DNA from: Neorhodopirellula pilleata
Lineage (GTDB): Bacteria > Planctomycetota > Planctomycetia > Pirellulales > Pirellulaceae
Length of the DNA: 61,948 nucleotides
Reading direction: 5' to 3'
NCBI RefSeq assembly: GCF_007859915.1
Contig: NZ_SJPM01000006.1
Coordinates: forward strand, 395,143-457,090
The notes under the pieces were generated by a model. The model searched no databases. It had not been told where the DNA came from and was given only the letters and a program-made list of their open reading frames with translations. The position numbers and the translations under genes are program-made. Below are positions 41,869 through 50,551 of the stretch, in pieces; position 1 is the first letter of the stretch, and each line of letters starts with the position of its first letter.

Positions 41869-43296
41869 TCACAGAATGCTACCCGGTCGATAACTCGCCG
41901 CTGATGGGTTGGCCTGAACGAGCTTTTCGATCCGCTGATTGACCCGTTTAATCTGATCCACCGCGTTACCGATGAATTCGATCGGGGCTCCGATCGCGGC
42001 GTGGAGCTGTTCGGCGTTCATCGGAATTCGCTCGTCGGCGGCAAGACGTTCGAGCAAATCATTGTCATCGCGTCCGGTTTCTCGCATCGCCAGCGCCGCC
42101 GCAACGGCGTGTTCTTTGATGGCTTCGTGAGCCGCCTCGCGACCGACGCCTGACTTGACGGCCGCGACTAGGATCTTGGTTGTCGCCAAGAACGGCAGAT
42201 AACGTCGTAGCTCTCGATCGATCACCGCCGGATAAACTCCGTAGTCGGCCAGTACGGTCAAGAACGTTTCCATCTGACCGTCGATCGCCAAGAACGCGTC
42301 CGGAACGGCGACTCGACGCACAACACTGCAACTGACGTCGCCCTCGTTCCACTGGTCGCCCAATAAACCACCGACCATCGACAAATAACCTCTCAAGATC
42401 ACGGCGAACCCGTCGATCCGTTCGGCCGATCGGGCGTTCATTTTATGTGGCATCGCCGACGAACCGACTTGGCCCGGTTTGAATCCTTCGGTGGCCAATT
42501 CCGCCCCGGCCATCAAACGCAACGTCCGGGCAAAATTGGCCGGTGCCGACGAGAGCTGCACGAGTGCCGAAACGACATCAAAATCTAGCGAGCGGGCATA
42601 GACTTGACCGACCGAGTCCAACACCGAACAGAATCCCAAGCTTTCGGCGATGCGAGCGTCAAGTTGTTGCAGCTTGGACGCGTCGCTTTGAAACAAGTCG
42701 AACATATCTTGCTGCGTTCCAACGGGGCCCTTGATTCCACGCAGCGGGTAACGAGCGATCAATTCATCGATGCGTTGATGAGCGACCAACAACTCTTCGG
42801 CGACGTTGGCGAATCGTTTGCCCACCGTCGTGACCTGTGCCGGTACGTTGTGACTGCGTCCGGCGATTGCGAGTTCGGCAAATTCGGTGGCCCGTTCGGC
42901 GACCAACGCGAGTGCCGTCACGATTCGATCGCGGACCAACTCGAGAGCCAAGCGGATTTGCAACTGCTCGACGTTCTCGGTCAAGTCGCGGGACGTCATG
43001 CCTTTATGGATGTGTTCGTGACCGGCCAAGTCGTTGAACTCTTCGATGCGGGCTTTGACGTCGTGTTTGGTGATACGTTCGCGGCGGTCGATCGATGCCA
43101 AGTCGACCTGATCGACGACGGCTTCGTAAGCCTCGATCACGCCGTCTTGGATCGTCACACCGAGATCCTTTTGGGCTCGCATGACCGCGATCCAAAGCCG
43201 ACGCTCTTGAACGACTTTGGCTTCGGGAGACCAAATCGCGACCATCGCGTCACTGGCGTATCGGGCGGCAAGAACGTTGGGGAGCGATTGGGACAT
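41869..43296 (-). CDS. purB: Adenylosuccinate lyase
   Basis: The 475-residue protein has the fumarase/aspartase superfamily signature 'GSSAMPHKMNARSAERI' with the catalytic Ser, plus 'GRSHNVPAQVTTVGKRFA' and 'HKGMTSRDLTENVEQLQIRLAL' for the other active-site His and Thr/Ser regions. It removes fumarate from adenylosuccinate and SAICAR in purine synthesis. purA, for the preceding step to AMP, lies 14 kb away on the same strand. Confidence 0.93.
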   Translation of the reverse strand: MSQSLPNVLAARYASDAMVAIWSPEAKVVQERRLWIAVMRAQKDLGVTIQDGVIEAYEAVVDQVDLASIDRRERITKHDVKARIEEFNDLAGHEHIHKGMTSRDLTENVEQLQIRLALELVRDRIVTALALVAERATEFAELAIAGRSHNVPAQVTTVGKRFANVAEELLVAHQRIDELIARYPLRGIKGPVGTQQDMFDLFQSDASKLQQLDARIAESLGFCSVLDSVGQVYARSLDFDVVSALVQLSSAPANFARTLRLMAGAELATEGFKPGQVGSSAMPHKMNARSAERIDGFAVILRGYLSMVGGLLGDQWNEGDVSCSVVRRVAVPDAFLAIDGQMETFLTVLADYGVYPAVIDRELRRYLPFLATTKILVAAVKSGVGREAAHEAIKEHAVAAALAMRETGRDDNDLLERLAADERIPMNAEQLHAAIGAPIEFIGNAVDQIKRVNQRIEKLVQANPSAASYRPGSIL

Positions 43297-43470
43297 GAAT
43301 TCAAGGTCAGGGGAAGAGTTCAGGGCGGGCCGAACGAGACGCGGGCTAGATCAACGAGGCAAGCAATATAGCGGCCAAGCTTCGCGCCCCGTAGGGCAGA
43401 GCGAATGGGCATCGGGGCATCTCTTTCCTCCGCCCTACGAGACTCCCCACTGGGCGGCTAAACTAGCCGC

Positions 43471-44076
43471 ATGACCCTTACCAGCCATGCGATCGTTCTG
43501 TTGGCGAAGATGTTCAGCGGTTTCACCGTGCGGTGGATCGATTGCCAACCGGACACCTGCCAACGCATCTACTTCGCCAACCACACCAGCCACCTCGACG
43601 CGGTGGTGTTGTGGTCGGCGTTGCCCAAGGAAATCCGCGCCTTGACCCGCCCGGTCGCCGCCAAGGACTATTGGAGTGGTGGTTGGTTCAAACCGCATAT
43701 CGCCAAAAGTTTCAACGCGCTGTTGATCGACCGCAAAGAGATCAAAGTCCACAAAAGTCCGATCGACAGCATGATCCGCCAAATGGGCGACATTTATTCG
43801 TTGATCGTCTTTCCGGAGGGCAGTCGCAGCGCCGGCGAAGAAATGAGCGACTTCAAGAGCGGGCTGTATTACCTTGGAAAAAAACGCCCGGACCTGGAGT
43901 TGGTCCCCGTCTACATGGAGAATCTCAACCGCATTTTGCCTCGGGGCGAAGTCCTGCCGGTGCCTCTGTTATCTTGCATCACGATCGGGGCTCCTATTTT
44001 CTTGGAAGCCGGCGAGCCTAAGATTGAGTTCTTGCGTCGTGCCCGACAATCCGTCTTGCAGTTGAAGGACTGCTGA
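43471..44076 (+). CDS. 1-acyl-glycerol-3-phosphate acyltransferase-like (PlsC family)
   Basis: The 201-residue protein carries the acyltransferase motif NHTSHLD (Asn37-Asp43; HxxxxD is the catalytic pair) and 'VFPEGSRS' (about residue 114), the second conserved block. A hydrophobic N-terminus suggests membrane association. The family adds the second acyl chain to lysophosphatidic acid or related lipids. It is shorter than typical PlsC (about 240). Followed 38 bp later by an unrelated membrane protein gene on the same strand. Confidence 0.82.
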   Translation: MTLTSHAIVLLAKMFSGFTVRWIDCQPDTCQRIYFANHTSHLDAVVLWSALPKEIRALTRPVAAKDYWSGGWFKPHIAKSFNALLIDRKEIKVHKSPIDSMIRQMGDIYSLIVFPEGSRSAGEEMSDFKSGLYYLGKKRPDLELVPVYMENLNRILPRGEVLPVPLLSCITIGAPIFLEAGEPKIEFLRRARQSVLQLKDC

Positions 44077-44114
44077 CCCACCGTCCGTGTTCCTGACTCT
44101 TTCGCGAAATCAAA

Positions 44115-45044
44115 ATGTCCCAACCGACCGATCCGAACCCCAACCGTGCGCCTTGGACTCAAGGGAATCCCTCTTCCGAGTTCGCAACCGCCGGGCCGCG
44201 GCCGTATGAACCAGGTGCCTCCAACGCACCCGGTGGTCCGGGCGGGCCGCCGCGAAAATCAGGACTCGGCTGCTGGTTCTGGGGGTGCTTGGGCACGCTC
44301 GTGGTGACCTTGTTGGCGATGATCGGGATCGGGTTTGGCACCTATTGGTTCTTGACCAGCCAAGTGGCCAAGTACACCGACACCCAACCGGCGGAAATTC
44401 CGGTGGTGGAAATGGAAGAGAAGGAATTGGAGGAACTGCAAGCTCGAATCGAAGCCTTCACCAGCCAAGTCAAAGGCGAGACGACACCCACCGACGAAAC
44501 CGAAACGGGCTCGACCGTCGCCGACGAATCAACCGGTGACGACCAACCCACCGACAGTGAAGTGGCTGCCGAGCAACCGGGCGAGCAACCTGCTGCGGAA
44601 CCGGGTACTCAGCCTGCGGGCGAAACCGCTGCCCCGGTTGCCGCCGAGCCGATGAAGGAACTCGTTTTGACGGCTGAAGAAATCAACGCACTGATCGCCA
44701 CCGAAGAACAACTCCGCGGTCGCGTTTTCGTGCGAATTGAAGAAGGCCGCGTGTTCGGCGAAGTCAGCTTTCCGACGGACATGGTCCCCGGCGGAGGAGG
44801 CCGGTTTTTCAACGCCGATGCTGAATTCGATGTTTCGATGCAAGACGGCATTCTCGAAGTGCGGCTAACCGACGCGAGCGTCAAGGGCGAGCGCATTCCT
44901 GAAACGGTCTTGGAAGGTTTTTCGCAGGAGAATCTTGCCAAAGACGCGTACAAGGACCGCAAGAACGCCGAGATTCTGCGCAAGTTTGAAAGCATTGAAG
45001 TGGTCGACGATTCGATCGTTTTGAAGCTGAAAGAACCCGAGTAG
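44115..45044 (+). CDS. Single-pass membrane protein with acidic linker
   Basis: The 309-residue protein has a Pro/Gly/Asn-rich cytoplasmic N-terminus (1-50), a transmembrane helix ('LGTLVVTLLAMIGIGFGTYWF', about 57-77), an acidic Thr/Glu/Gln-rich low-complexity linker (about 95-180) and a folded C-terminal domain beginning 'ELVLTAEEINALIATEEQL' that resembles small lipoprotein-like or YpmS-like domains. No catalytic motif. Function unknown; it may be co-transcribed with the acyltransferase gene. Confidence 0.7.
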   Translation: MSQPTDPNPNRAPWTQGNPSSEFATAGPRPYEPGASNAPGGPGGPPRKSGLGCWFWGCLGTLVVTLLAMIGIGFGTYWFLTSQVAKYTDTQPAEIPVVEMEEKELEELQARIEAFTSQVKGETTPTDETETGSTVADESTGDDQPTDSEVAAEQPGEQPAAEPGTQPAGETAAPVAAEPMKELVLTAEEINALIATEEQLRGRVFVRIEEGRVFGEVSFPTDMVPGGGGRFFNADAEFDVSMQDGILEVRLTDASVKGERIPETVLEGFSQENLAKDAYKDRKNAEILRKFESIEVVDDSIVLKLKEPE

Positions 45045-45191
45045 GATTGGGGGTGCAGGCACACTAATCGGTGACTAGGTCATCGCAGGCAGCCTATCTT
45101 TCTTGGATTGTCGCGTGTAGTGGGTTCCTGGGCGAGCCGCAAAGTGGTCGGCAAGCTCGCTGCCGTCGCTGATTACGGCGGCTCGCAGATT

Positions 45192-45281
45192 GAAGAGTGA
45201 AGAGTGAAGAGTGAAGAGTGAAGAGTGAAGAGTGAAGAGTGAAGAGTGAAGAGTGAAGAGTGAAGAGTGAAGAGTGAAGAG
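45192..45281. repeat. 9-bp minisatellite, about 10 units
   Basis: Tandem GAAGAGTGA units, perfect throughout. The same unit forms arrays at 47152-47195 (opposite orientation) and 54577-54699. Confidence 0.9.
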
Positions 45282-45316
45282 TAGGCTGGGTCGTAGCCGC
45301 TTCGGCGAAGACCCGG

Positions 45317-45411
45317 CAGTCAACCGTCAACCGTCAACCGTCAACCGTCAACCGCCAACCGCCAACCGCCAACCGCCAACCGCCAACCGCTAACCGCTAA
45401 CCGCCAACTGC
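45317..45411. repeat. 7-bp tandem repeat AACCGYC
   Basis: About 13 units of AACCGTC, then AACCGCC, then AACCGCT variants. The ordered change of variants along the array suggests growth by slippage. Confidence 0.85.
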
Positions 45412-45587
45412 TTCCCCATGCCGGGTCTCCGCTATCGCTGCGACCCAGCCTACCAAACGCCTACCAAACGCCTACCGAATGCCGTCTATGAAACACTTGG
45501 CGGAACGATGAGGCACGGAATGCGGGACCGTGATACGATACGCATCTGTGATTGCTTTTTCCGGCTTGAGGTTTTGCGAAAATTACC

Positions 45588-47138
45588 ATGACGAATGACC
45601 CGAATGAATCGGCTCCCGTTCCGAGTCTGCCCGATGCGGCTGCCAACCCCGACGTTGCGGGCACGCTTGGTGCCGCCGGGTCGGGAACGACCATTGTCTT
45701 TTTACTCTCGGCGATGATGTTCCTGCAATTCTTTGCCTGGGGGGCGTGGTTCGCGACGTTATCCGCCGCGATGGACACGCACCTGCTCGGCGCCTTCATC
45801 GGCGGGGCATACGAGGCGGCTCCGATCGCGGCGATCTTCGCGCCTTTGTTCTTGGGTTTGATCGCCGACCGTTTCTTTGCCTCCGAAAAGGTCATGGGTG
45901 TGCTGATGCTTGTCGGCGGCGTGATCATGCTGTCATTGCCCGGCATCGCCGACCAAGCGTCCACGTTTGCGACCGAGTCCGCCGAATCGATGAAAGCCGC
46001 CGGGACTTATGAAGCGGCCGCGTTCTTGGAAATGCAAGCCAACCAAAACACCGCCGGTAAGACGCTCGTGTGGATGATTTTGGCCTATCTGTTGTGTTAC
46101 ATGCCGACCCTAGGCTTGGGCAACACGATCGCGTTCACCCATATTCCCCACCAGGATCAATTCCCTAAGATTCGTGTTTGGGGCACGATCGGTTGGATCG
46201 TCGCCGGCTTGACGCTCGGCATCTTCGGTTGGTCGGCCTCGTACAACATCTTTTGGTTGGGCGCGGGCAGTTCACTCGCCTTGGGCTTGTTGTGCTTTGC
46301 CCTGCCCCACACACCGCCGCCGTTGAAGGGGCAACCGATGGACGTGCGGTCGTTGTTCATGGTCGATGCCTTCAAGCTATTGGCCAATTGGAACTTCTTC
46401 GTCTTTGCCGTTTGTTCGACGTTGATCTGCATTCCGTTGGCATACTATTACGGGATGACGGCAACCTACTTGAATCAAACCGGGTTCGCCGAATCAGGCG
46501 CGACGATGACCATCGGTCAAATGTCTGAGATCTTCTTCATGCTTTTGATCCCATTCTTCTTCCGTCGGTTGGGCGTGAAGATGATGATCTTGATCGGAAT
46601 GGCGTGTTGGTTCGTTCGCTATCTGCTCTTCGCGTTCGGAGCGGCCGACCAAACGACTTGGATGCTGTTGCTCGCCGTCGCCCTGCACGGGATCTGTTAC
46701 GACTTCTTTTTCGTCACCGGGTTCATGTACACAGACCAGAAAGCCCCCAAAGCGATCCGCGGTCAAGCTCAAGGCTTGCTCGTCTTTTTGACGCAAGGCG
46801 TTGGGATGTTTTTCGGCTATCGGATCATGGCCGGCGGCAGTTTGTTCGGATCGATCCCGTTGAACCTGACGTTCGGCGACTACGGAAAACAAGTCACCGC
46901 GGCACCTCAATACGTCGAGGCATTAGGTGAAGCTCGCGGCTCGGCACCATCGGCATCGTTTTTGGAAACGTTCACCAAAATGTTCTCGCGAGATTTGCCG
47001 GCCTCGTTGGACCAGGGAATTCTGAACGAGACGATGGCCCAGTGGCGTGATTTTTGGATTTCACCGGCCATCATGGCCGCGATCATTTTCGTGATCTTTG
47101 CCCTCACCTTCTGGGACCGAACCAAAACCACCGACTAA
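45588..47138 (+). CDS. MFS transporter of the nucleoside:H+ symporter (NupG-like) type
   Basis: The 516-residue protein has about 12 hydrophobic segments. The opening membrane segment 'LSAMMFLQFFAWGAWFATL' and 'LAYLLCYMPTLGLGNTIAF' match NupG/XapB-type nucleoside permeases of the major facilitator superfamily. 'RVWGTIGWIVAGLTLG' and 'CYDFFFVTGFMYTDQKAP' are further family-like blocks. The N-terminal 35 residues are polar and Ala/Pro-rich. It probably imports nucleosides or related compounds with protons; the substrate is inferred. It lies between minisatellite arrays. Confidence 0.78.
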   Translation: MTNDPNESAPVPSLPDAAANPDVAGTLGAAGSGTTIVFLLSAMMFLQFFAWGAWFATLSAAMDTHLLGAFIGGAYEAAPIAAIFAPLFLGLIADRFFASEKVMGVLMLVGGVIMLSLPGIADQASTFATESAESMKAAGTYEAAAFLEMQANQNTAGKTLVWMILAYLLCYMPTLGLGNTIAFTHIPHQDQFPKIRVWGTIGWIVAGLTLGIFGWSASYNIFWLGAGSSLALGLLCFALPHTPPPLKGQPMDVRSLFMVDAFKLLANWNFFVFAVCSTLICIPLAYYYGMTATYLNQTGFAESGATMTIGQMSEIFFMLLIPFFFRRLGVKMMILIGMACWFVRYLLFAFGAADQTTWMLLLAVALHGICYDFFFVTGFMYTDQKAPKAIRGQAQGLLVFLTQGVGMFFGYRIMAGGSLFGSIPLNLTFGDYGKQVTAAPQYVEALGEARGSAPSASFLETFTKMFSRDLPASLDQGILNETMAQWRDFWISPAIMAAIIFVIFALTFWDRTKTTD

Positions 47139-47151
47139 GTTGCTTGTATCT

Positions 47152-47195
47152 CCTCACTCCTCACTCTTCACTCTTCACTCTTCACTCTTCACTCC
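47152..47195. repeat. 9-bp minisatellite over the ribosome-binding region of the VWA gene
   Basis: About four units of the complement of GAAGAGTGA (CACTCTTCA) end immediately before the ATG at 47196. No purine-rich ribosome-binding site is left, so the repeat has replaced or displaced it. Confidence 0.85.
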
Positions 47196-50100
47196 ATGTC
47201 CTTCCCCTTCCGTCTCGGATTCGAATCGCCCGGCTACCTAGTCTGGTTGCTCGTCTTGCCGCTGCTTTGGCTGTGGGGGTGGCAGCATCTAAGAGTGCTC
47301 GGGCCGGTTCGGCGTTGGATGGCGTTGGGTTTTCGCACGTTGGTGTGGATGATCGTCGTCGCCGCGTTGGCGGGCGTGCAATTGGTCTGGGTCAGTGACC
47401 GGATGACGGTCATGTACGTGCTCGATCAAAGCGAAAGCATCCCGTTGGAAAAACGCAACGCGATGTTGGACTATGTCATTGAGGCCGTTCGAAAACACCG
47501 CAACGAGGCCCGCAATGATCGGGCCGGGATGATCGTGTTTGGTCGCGACGCCACGATCGAGATCCCACCCTATGACGACGACGTGCCGCCGATGCGTCGG
47601 TTGGAAAGTTTATTGCAACGCACCGACGCGACCAACCTCGAAGCGGCTCTAAATTTGGCTCAAGCCTCGATGCCCGAAGACACTTCACGACGAATCGTGA
47701 TCGTGACAGATGGAAACGAGAACGTCGGACGGGCACGCACGATGGCGGCTCGAGTGACGGCCGCCGGCATCGGCATCGATATTGTCCCGATCGTCACCGA
47801 AGCCTCTCAAGAGGTACTCGTTGAGAAAATTGATCTTCCGGCGAATATCCGCAAAGGCCAACCGTTCGAAGCCCGCATTGTGGTCGATCGCCAAGGCACA
47901 CCGCGTCAAGCGGCACCCGCCGATCCGGCAACCACGGACGATGCTGGGGCAAACTCCAAGCCCGTGCGTGGACGGTTGCGGGTGAAGCAACAGGTCGGCG
48001 GCGAGGAATCCTTGTTGCTCGAACAGACCGTTGAACTGGAACCCGGCAAGAACGTCTTCCCGCTCAAACACACGATCGACCAACCGGCCGCCTACACGTA
48101 CGAGGCCGAATTCATCGCCGACGACGAAGCCGATGATGTCTTGACGCAAAACAATTCGGCCACCGGTTACACCTACGTGCGCGGCAAAGGACGAGTATTG
48201 CTGATTCACAGTGTGGATGAACTCGGTGACTATCAATTGATGATTGATTCGTTGCGTGACGCCGACATCGAAGTCACCCCGATGGCGGCCGATCGGTTGT
48301 TCGGCAGCATCGCGGAGTTGCAGCCCTACGACGCGGTAATCTTGGCCGGCGTGCCACGCGTGTCCGGTGATTCGACGCAGACGATTACCAGTTTCACCGA
48401 CGAGCAGATCGAGATGCTTGTCCGCAACACTCAACAACTCGGTGCGGGATTGTTAATGATCGGCGGACCCGATTCATTGGGTGCGGGCGGATGGACGGGG
48501 ACGGAAATTGAAAAAGCGATGCCCGTCGATTTCAAAATCAAGAATACGAAAGTCCAAGCCGTCGGGGCACTCGCGCTGATCATGCACGCGAGCGAAATGG
48601 CGCAGGGTAACTACTGGCAAAAAGAGATCGCCAAGGCCGCCATCCGGCAACTCGGCGGTGCCGACTACTCCGGCGTACTGCACTGGACCATGCAGGGCGA
48701 TCAATGGTTGTGGGGCGGCAGCAAAGGAATGCTCGAAGTCGGCCCGAATCGAAAAGCGATGATGGCTGCGGTCGGCAAAATGACCCCTGGGGATATGCCG
48801 GAATTTGATCCCGCGATGCGGATGGCCGTCGCCGGTTTGGCTCGCGTGAATGCCTCGATCAAACACTGCATCATCATCAGCGACGGTGATCCGAGCGATC
48901 CGTCCAACGCCGTGATCAACGCCTTCAAAGACAACAACATCACGATCAGTACCGTGGCCGTTGCGTCGCACGGTTTGACCGAGAGCAAACGGCTCAGTCA
49001 AATCGCGTCGCGGACGGGCGGCAAGTATTACGCCGTCAAATCAGGCCGTGCTTTGCCCGGGATCTTTCAACGTGAAGCCCGTCGCGTTGCCCGGCCGTTG
49101 ATTTATGAACCGCCCGGTGGTGCTTCGCCGGAGATCATCTATCCGCACCCGGTCGTCGATGGAATCGATACCGTTTTGCCGCCGATCACCGGGTTTGTGA
49201 TGACTCAAACGAAGACCAGTCCGCTCGCGCAGGTCGTCTTGCGTTCTCCGCTTCCCGACTCGCCCGAAAACGCCACAGTATTGGCGACATGGAACTACGG
49301 TCTCGGCCGTACGGCGGTCTTGTCCACCGACGCGGGGCAACGTTGGGCCAAGCAATGGGCGTCTTGGCCGGGTTACGAAAAGCTACATTCGCAATTGGTG
49401 CGATGGTTGATGCGTCCAACGGGCGACACCGGACAATTCTCGTTGGCCACTAAGGTCGACGACGGATTCGTCGATGTGATCGTGACGGCGCTCGGCGAAG
49501 ACGATCGCTACTTGAATTTCTTGGAGGTCGCGGGGTCGGTATTGGATCCATCGCTGACCCCGGTTCCGTTGCGGATGGAACAAACCGCGCCGGGACGATA
49601 CGCCGGCCGATTTCCCATCGATCGGGCCGGAACATATTTCGTCAACGTCTTGCCCGGCATGGGCAACGCGCCACTGAGCGCCGGCGTGACGGTGCCCTAC
49701 AGCGAAGAGTTCCGTTATCGGGAAACCAATCAATCGCTTCTCGCACAACTCGCATCACTGCGTCCCGAAGGTGGCCAACCGGGCGTCGTCACGTCGCCCT
49801 TGGGGTCGGAAGTCGACGAAGCGGTTTTGGAAAACGACCCGTTCCGGGGTGGACTTCCCTTAGCCCGTCGGATTCGTGATGCGTGGCCGTGGTTTGTGCT
49901 GCTGGCATTGACGCTATTCTTCGTTGACATCCTGATCCGCCGGGTTGCGATCCGTTTCGGATTCATCAAACGTTGGACCGATGCTCTGATCGGGCGCGGA
50001 GAAATCGCCCCGGCTCAGGTGCAACGACTGGATCAACTGCGTCAACAAAAGCAAGCGACGCGTGAGTCGCTCGCCGGTCGAGCCGCCTCGACCCGGTTCG

Positions 50101-50294
50101 ATCCGACTTCGGTGCCCACGTCGACACAAGGCGATGTTTTGGACGATGCTCTTGAGAATGCTCGTGATTCGAACGCCACCTCTGGGGCGAAACCCGGCAC
50201 CAAAAATACCGAGCCTACTGGCAAAGGCACCACCGGCGATCAACCCAGCTACACCGAACGACTGCTCGAGGCCAAACGAAGAGCCAAAAAGTAA
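47196..50294 (+). CDS. Large membrane protein with VWA and glutamine-amidotransferase-like domains
   Basis: The 1032-residue protein has two N-terminal helices (about 8-30 and 45-65), a VWA domain with MIDAS 'YVLDQSESIPL' (about 74-84), then 'YDAVILAGVPRVSGD' and 'GLLMIGGPDSLGAGGW', typical of class-I-glutamine-amidotransferase-like domains in BatA-type proteins, and a second VWA-like stretch ('HCIIISDGDPSDPS', about 565). A final helix ('WPWFVLLALTLFFVDIL') lies near 890, followed by a Thr/Gly-rich cytoplasmic tail. Such proteins are periplasmic sensors or chaperone-linked scaffolds, often with MoxR ATPases, which are absent here. Function unknown. Confidence 0.78.
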   Translation: MSFPFRLGFESPGYLVWLLVLPLLWLWGWQHLRVLGPVRRWMALGFRTLVWMIVVAALAGVQLVWVSDRMTVMYVLDQSESIPLEKRNAMLDYVIEAVRKHRNEARNDRAGMIVFGRDATIEIPPYDDDVPPMRRLESLLQRTDATNLEAALNLAQASMPEDTSRRIVIVTDGNENVGRARTMAARVTAAGIGIDIVPIVTEASQEVLVEKIDLPANIRKGQPFEARIVVDRQGTPRQAAPADPATTDDAGANSKPVRGRLRVKQQVGGEESLLLEQTVELEPGKNVFPLKHTIDQPAAYTYEAEFIADDEADDVLTQNNSATGYTYVRGKGRVLLIHSVDELGDYQLMIDSLRDADIEVTPMAADRLFGSIAELQPYDAVILAGVPRVSGDSTQTITSFTDEQIEMLVRNTQQLGAGLLMIGGPDSLGAGGWTGTEIEKAMPVDFKIKNTKVQAVGALALIMHASEMAQGNYWQKEIAKAAIRQLGGADYSGVLHWTMQGDQWLWGGSKGMLEVGPNRKAMMAAVGKMTPGDMPEFDPAMRMAVAGLARVNASIKHCIIISDGDPSDPSNAVINAFKDNNITISTVAVASHGLTESKRLSQIASRTGGKYYAVKSGRALPGIFQREARRVARPLIYEPPGGASPEIIYPHPVVDGIDTVLPPITGFVMTQTKTSPLAQVVLRSPLPDSPENATVLATWNYGLGRTAVLSTDAGQRWAKQWASWPGYEKLHSQLVRWLMRPTGDTGQFSLATKVDDGFVDVIVTALGEDDRYLNFLEVAGSVLDPSLTPVPLRMEQTAPGRYAGRFPIDRAGTYFVNVLPGMGNAPLSAGVTVPYSEEFRYRETNQSLLAQLASLRPEGGQPGVVTSPLGSEVDEAVLENDPFRGGLPLARRIRDAWPWFVLLALTLFFVDILIRRVAIRFGFIKRWTDALIGRGEIAPAQVQRLDQLRQQKQATRESLAGRAASTRFDPTSVPTSTQGDVLDDALENARDSNATSGAKPGTKNTEPTGKGTTGDQPSYTERLLEAKRRAKK

Positions 50295-50386
50295 GCAGCG
50301 TATTGATGAGTGCTAGGCAGTTCATGTGAGCCGATGGCGCTAGCCACGGGCTTCGGATGGTGGCTTACTTCCCGTAAGGCCCGAAG

Positions 50387-50512
50387 CTAGCGGGCTGTTG
50401 ATTTAGTGCACGATTGGGCGTTTTCGTTTAACGGCAAGCCGCAGGCGTCTGCGTTCTCAAGCTCTGTCGCCTGCGGCTTGCCGTTAAACGATTAAGTTAA
50501 TACACCGCTAGC
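50387..50512. repeat. Large palindromic element C (inverted copy of A)
   Basis: CTAGCGGGCTGTTGATT at the left end and a degenerate right arm flank the same inner hairpin (core GGCAAGCCGCAGGCG) as element A, in the opposite orientation. The internal order of segments is the reverse complement of A. It lies between two convergent genes. Confidence 0.75.
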
Positions 50513-50551
50513 ACGTCGGCTCACTAAACCAACGAGCCGTAAACCGCACGA

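Larger units (their letters stand above)
45045..45587. other. Intergenic region with two tandem-repeat arrays
   Basis: The 9-bp array (45192-45281) and the 7-bp array (45317-45411) occupy much of this gap; flanking GACCCGG and CCGGGTC-like segments form an imperfect inverted frame around the arrays. No gene. Confidence 0.6.

Noticed and set aside
45192..45411. Tandem repeats as a possible CRISPR array
   Set aside because: The units are 7-9 bp and directly adjacent with no unique spacers, and no cas genes are present. They are minisatellites.
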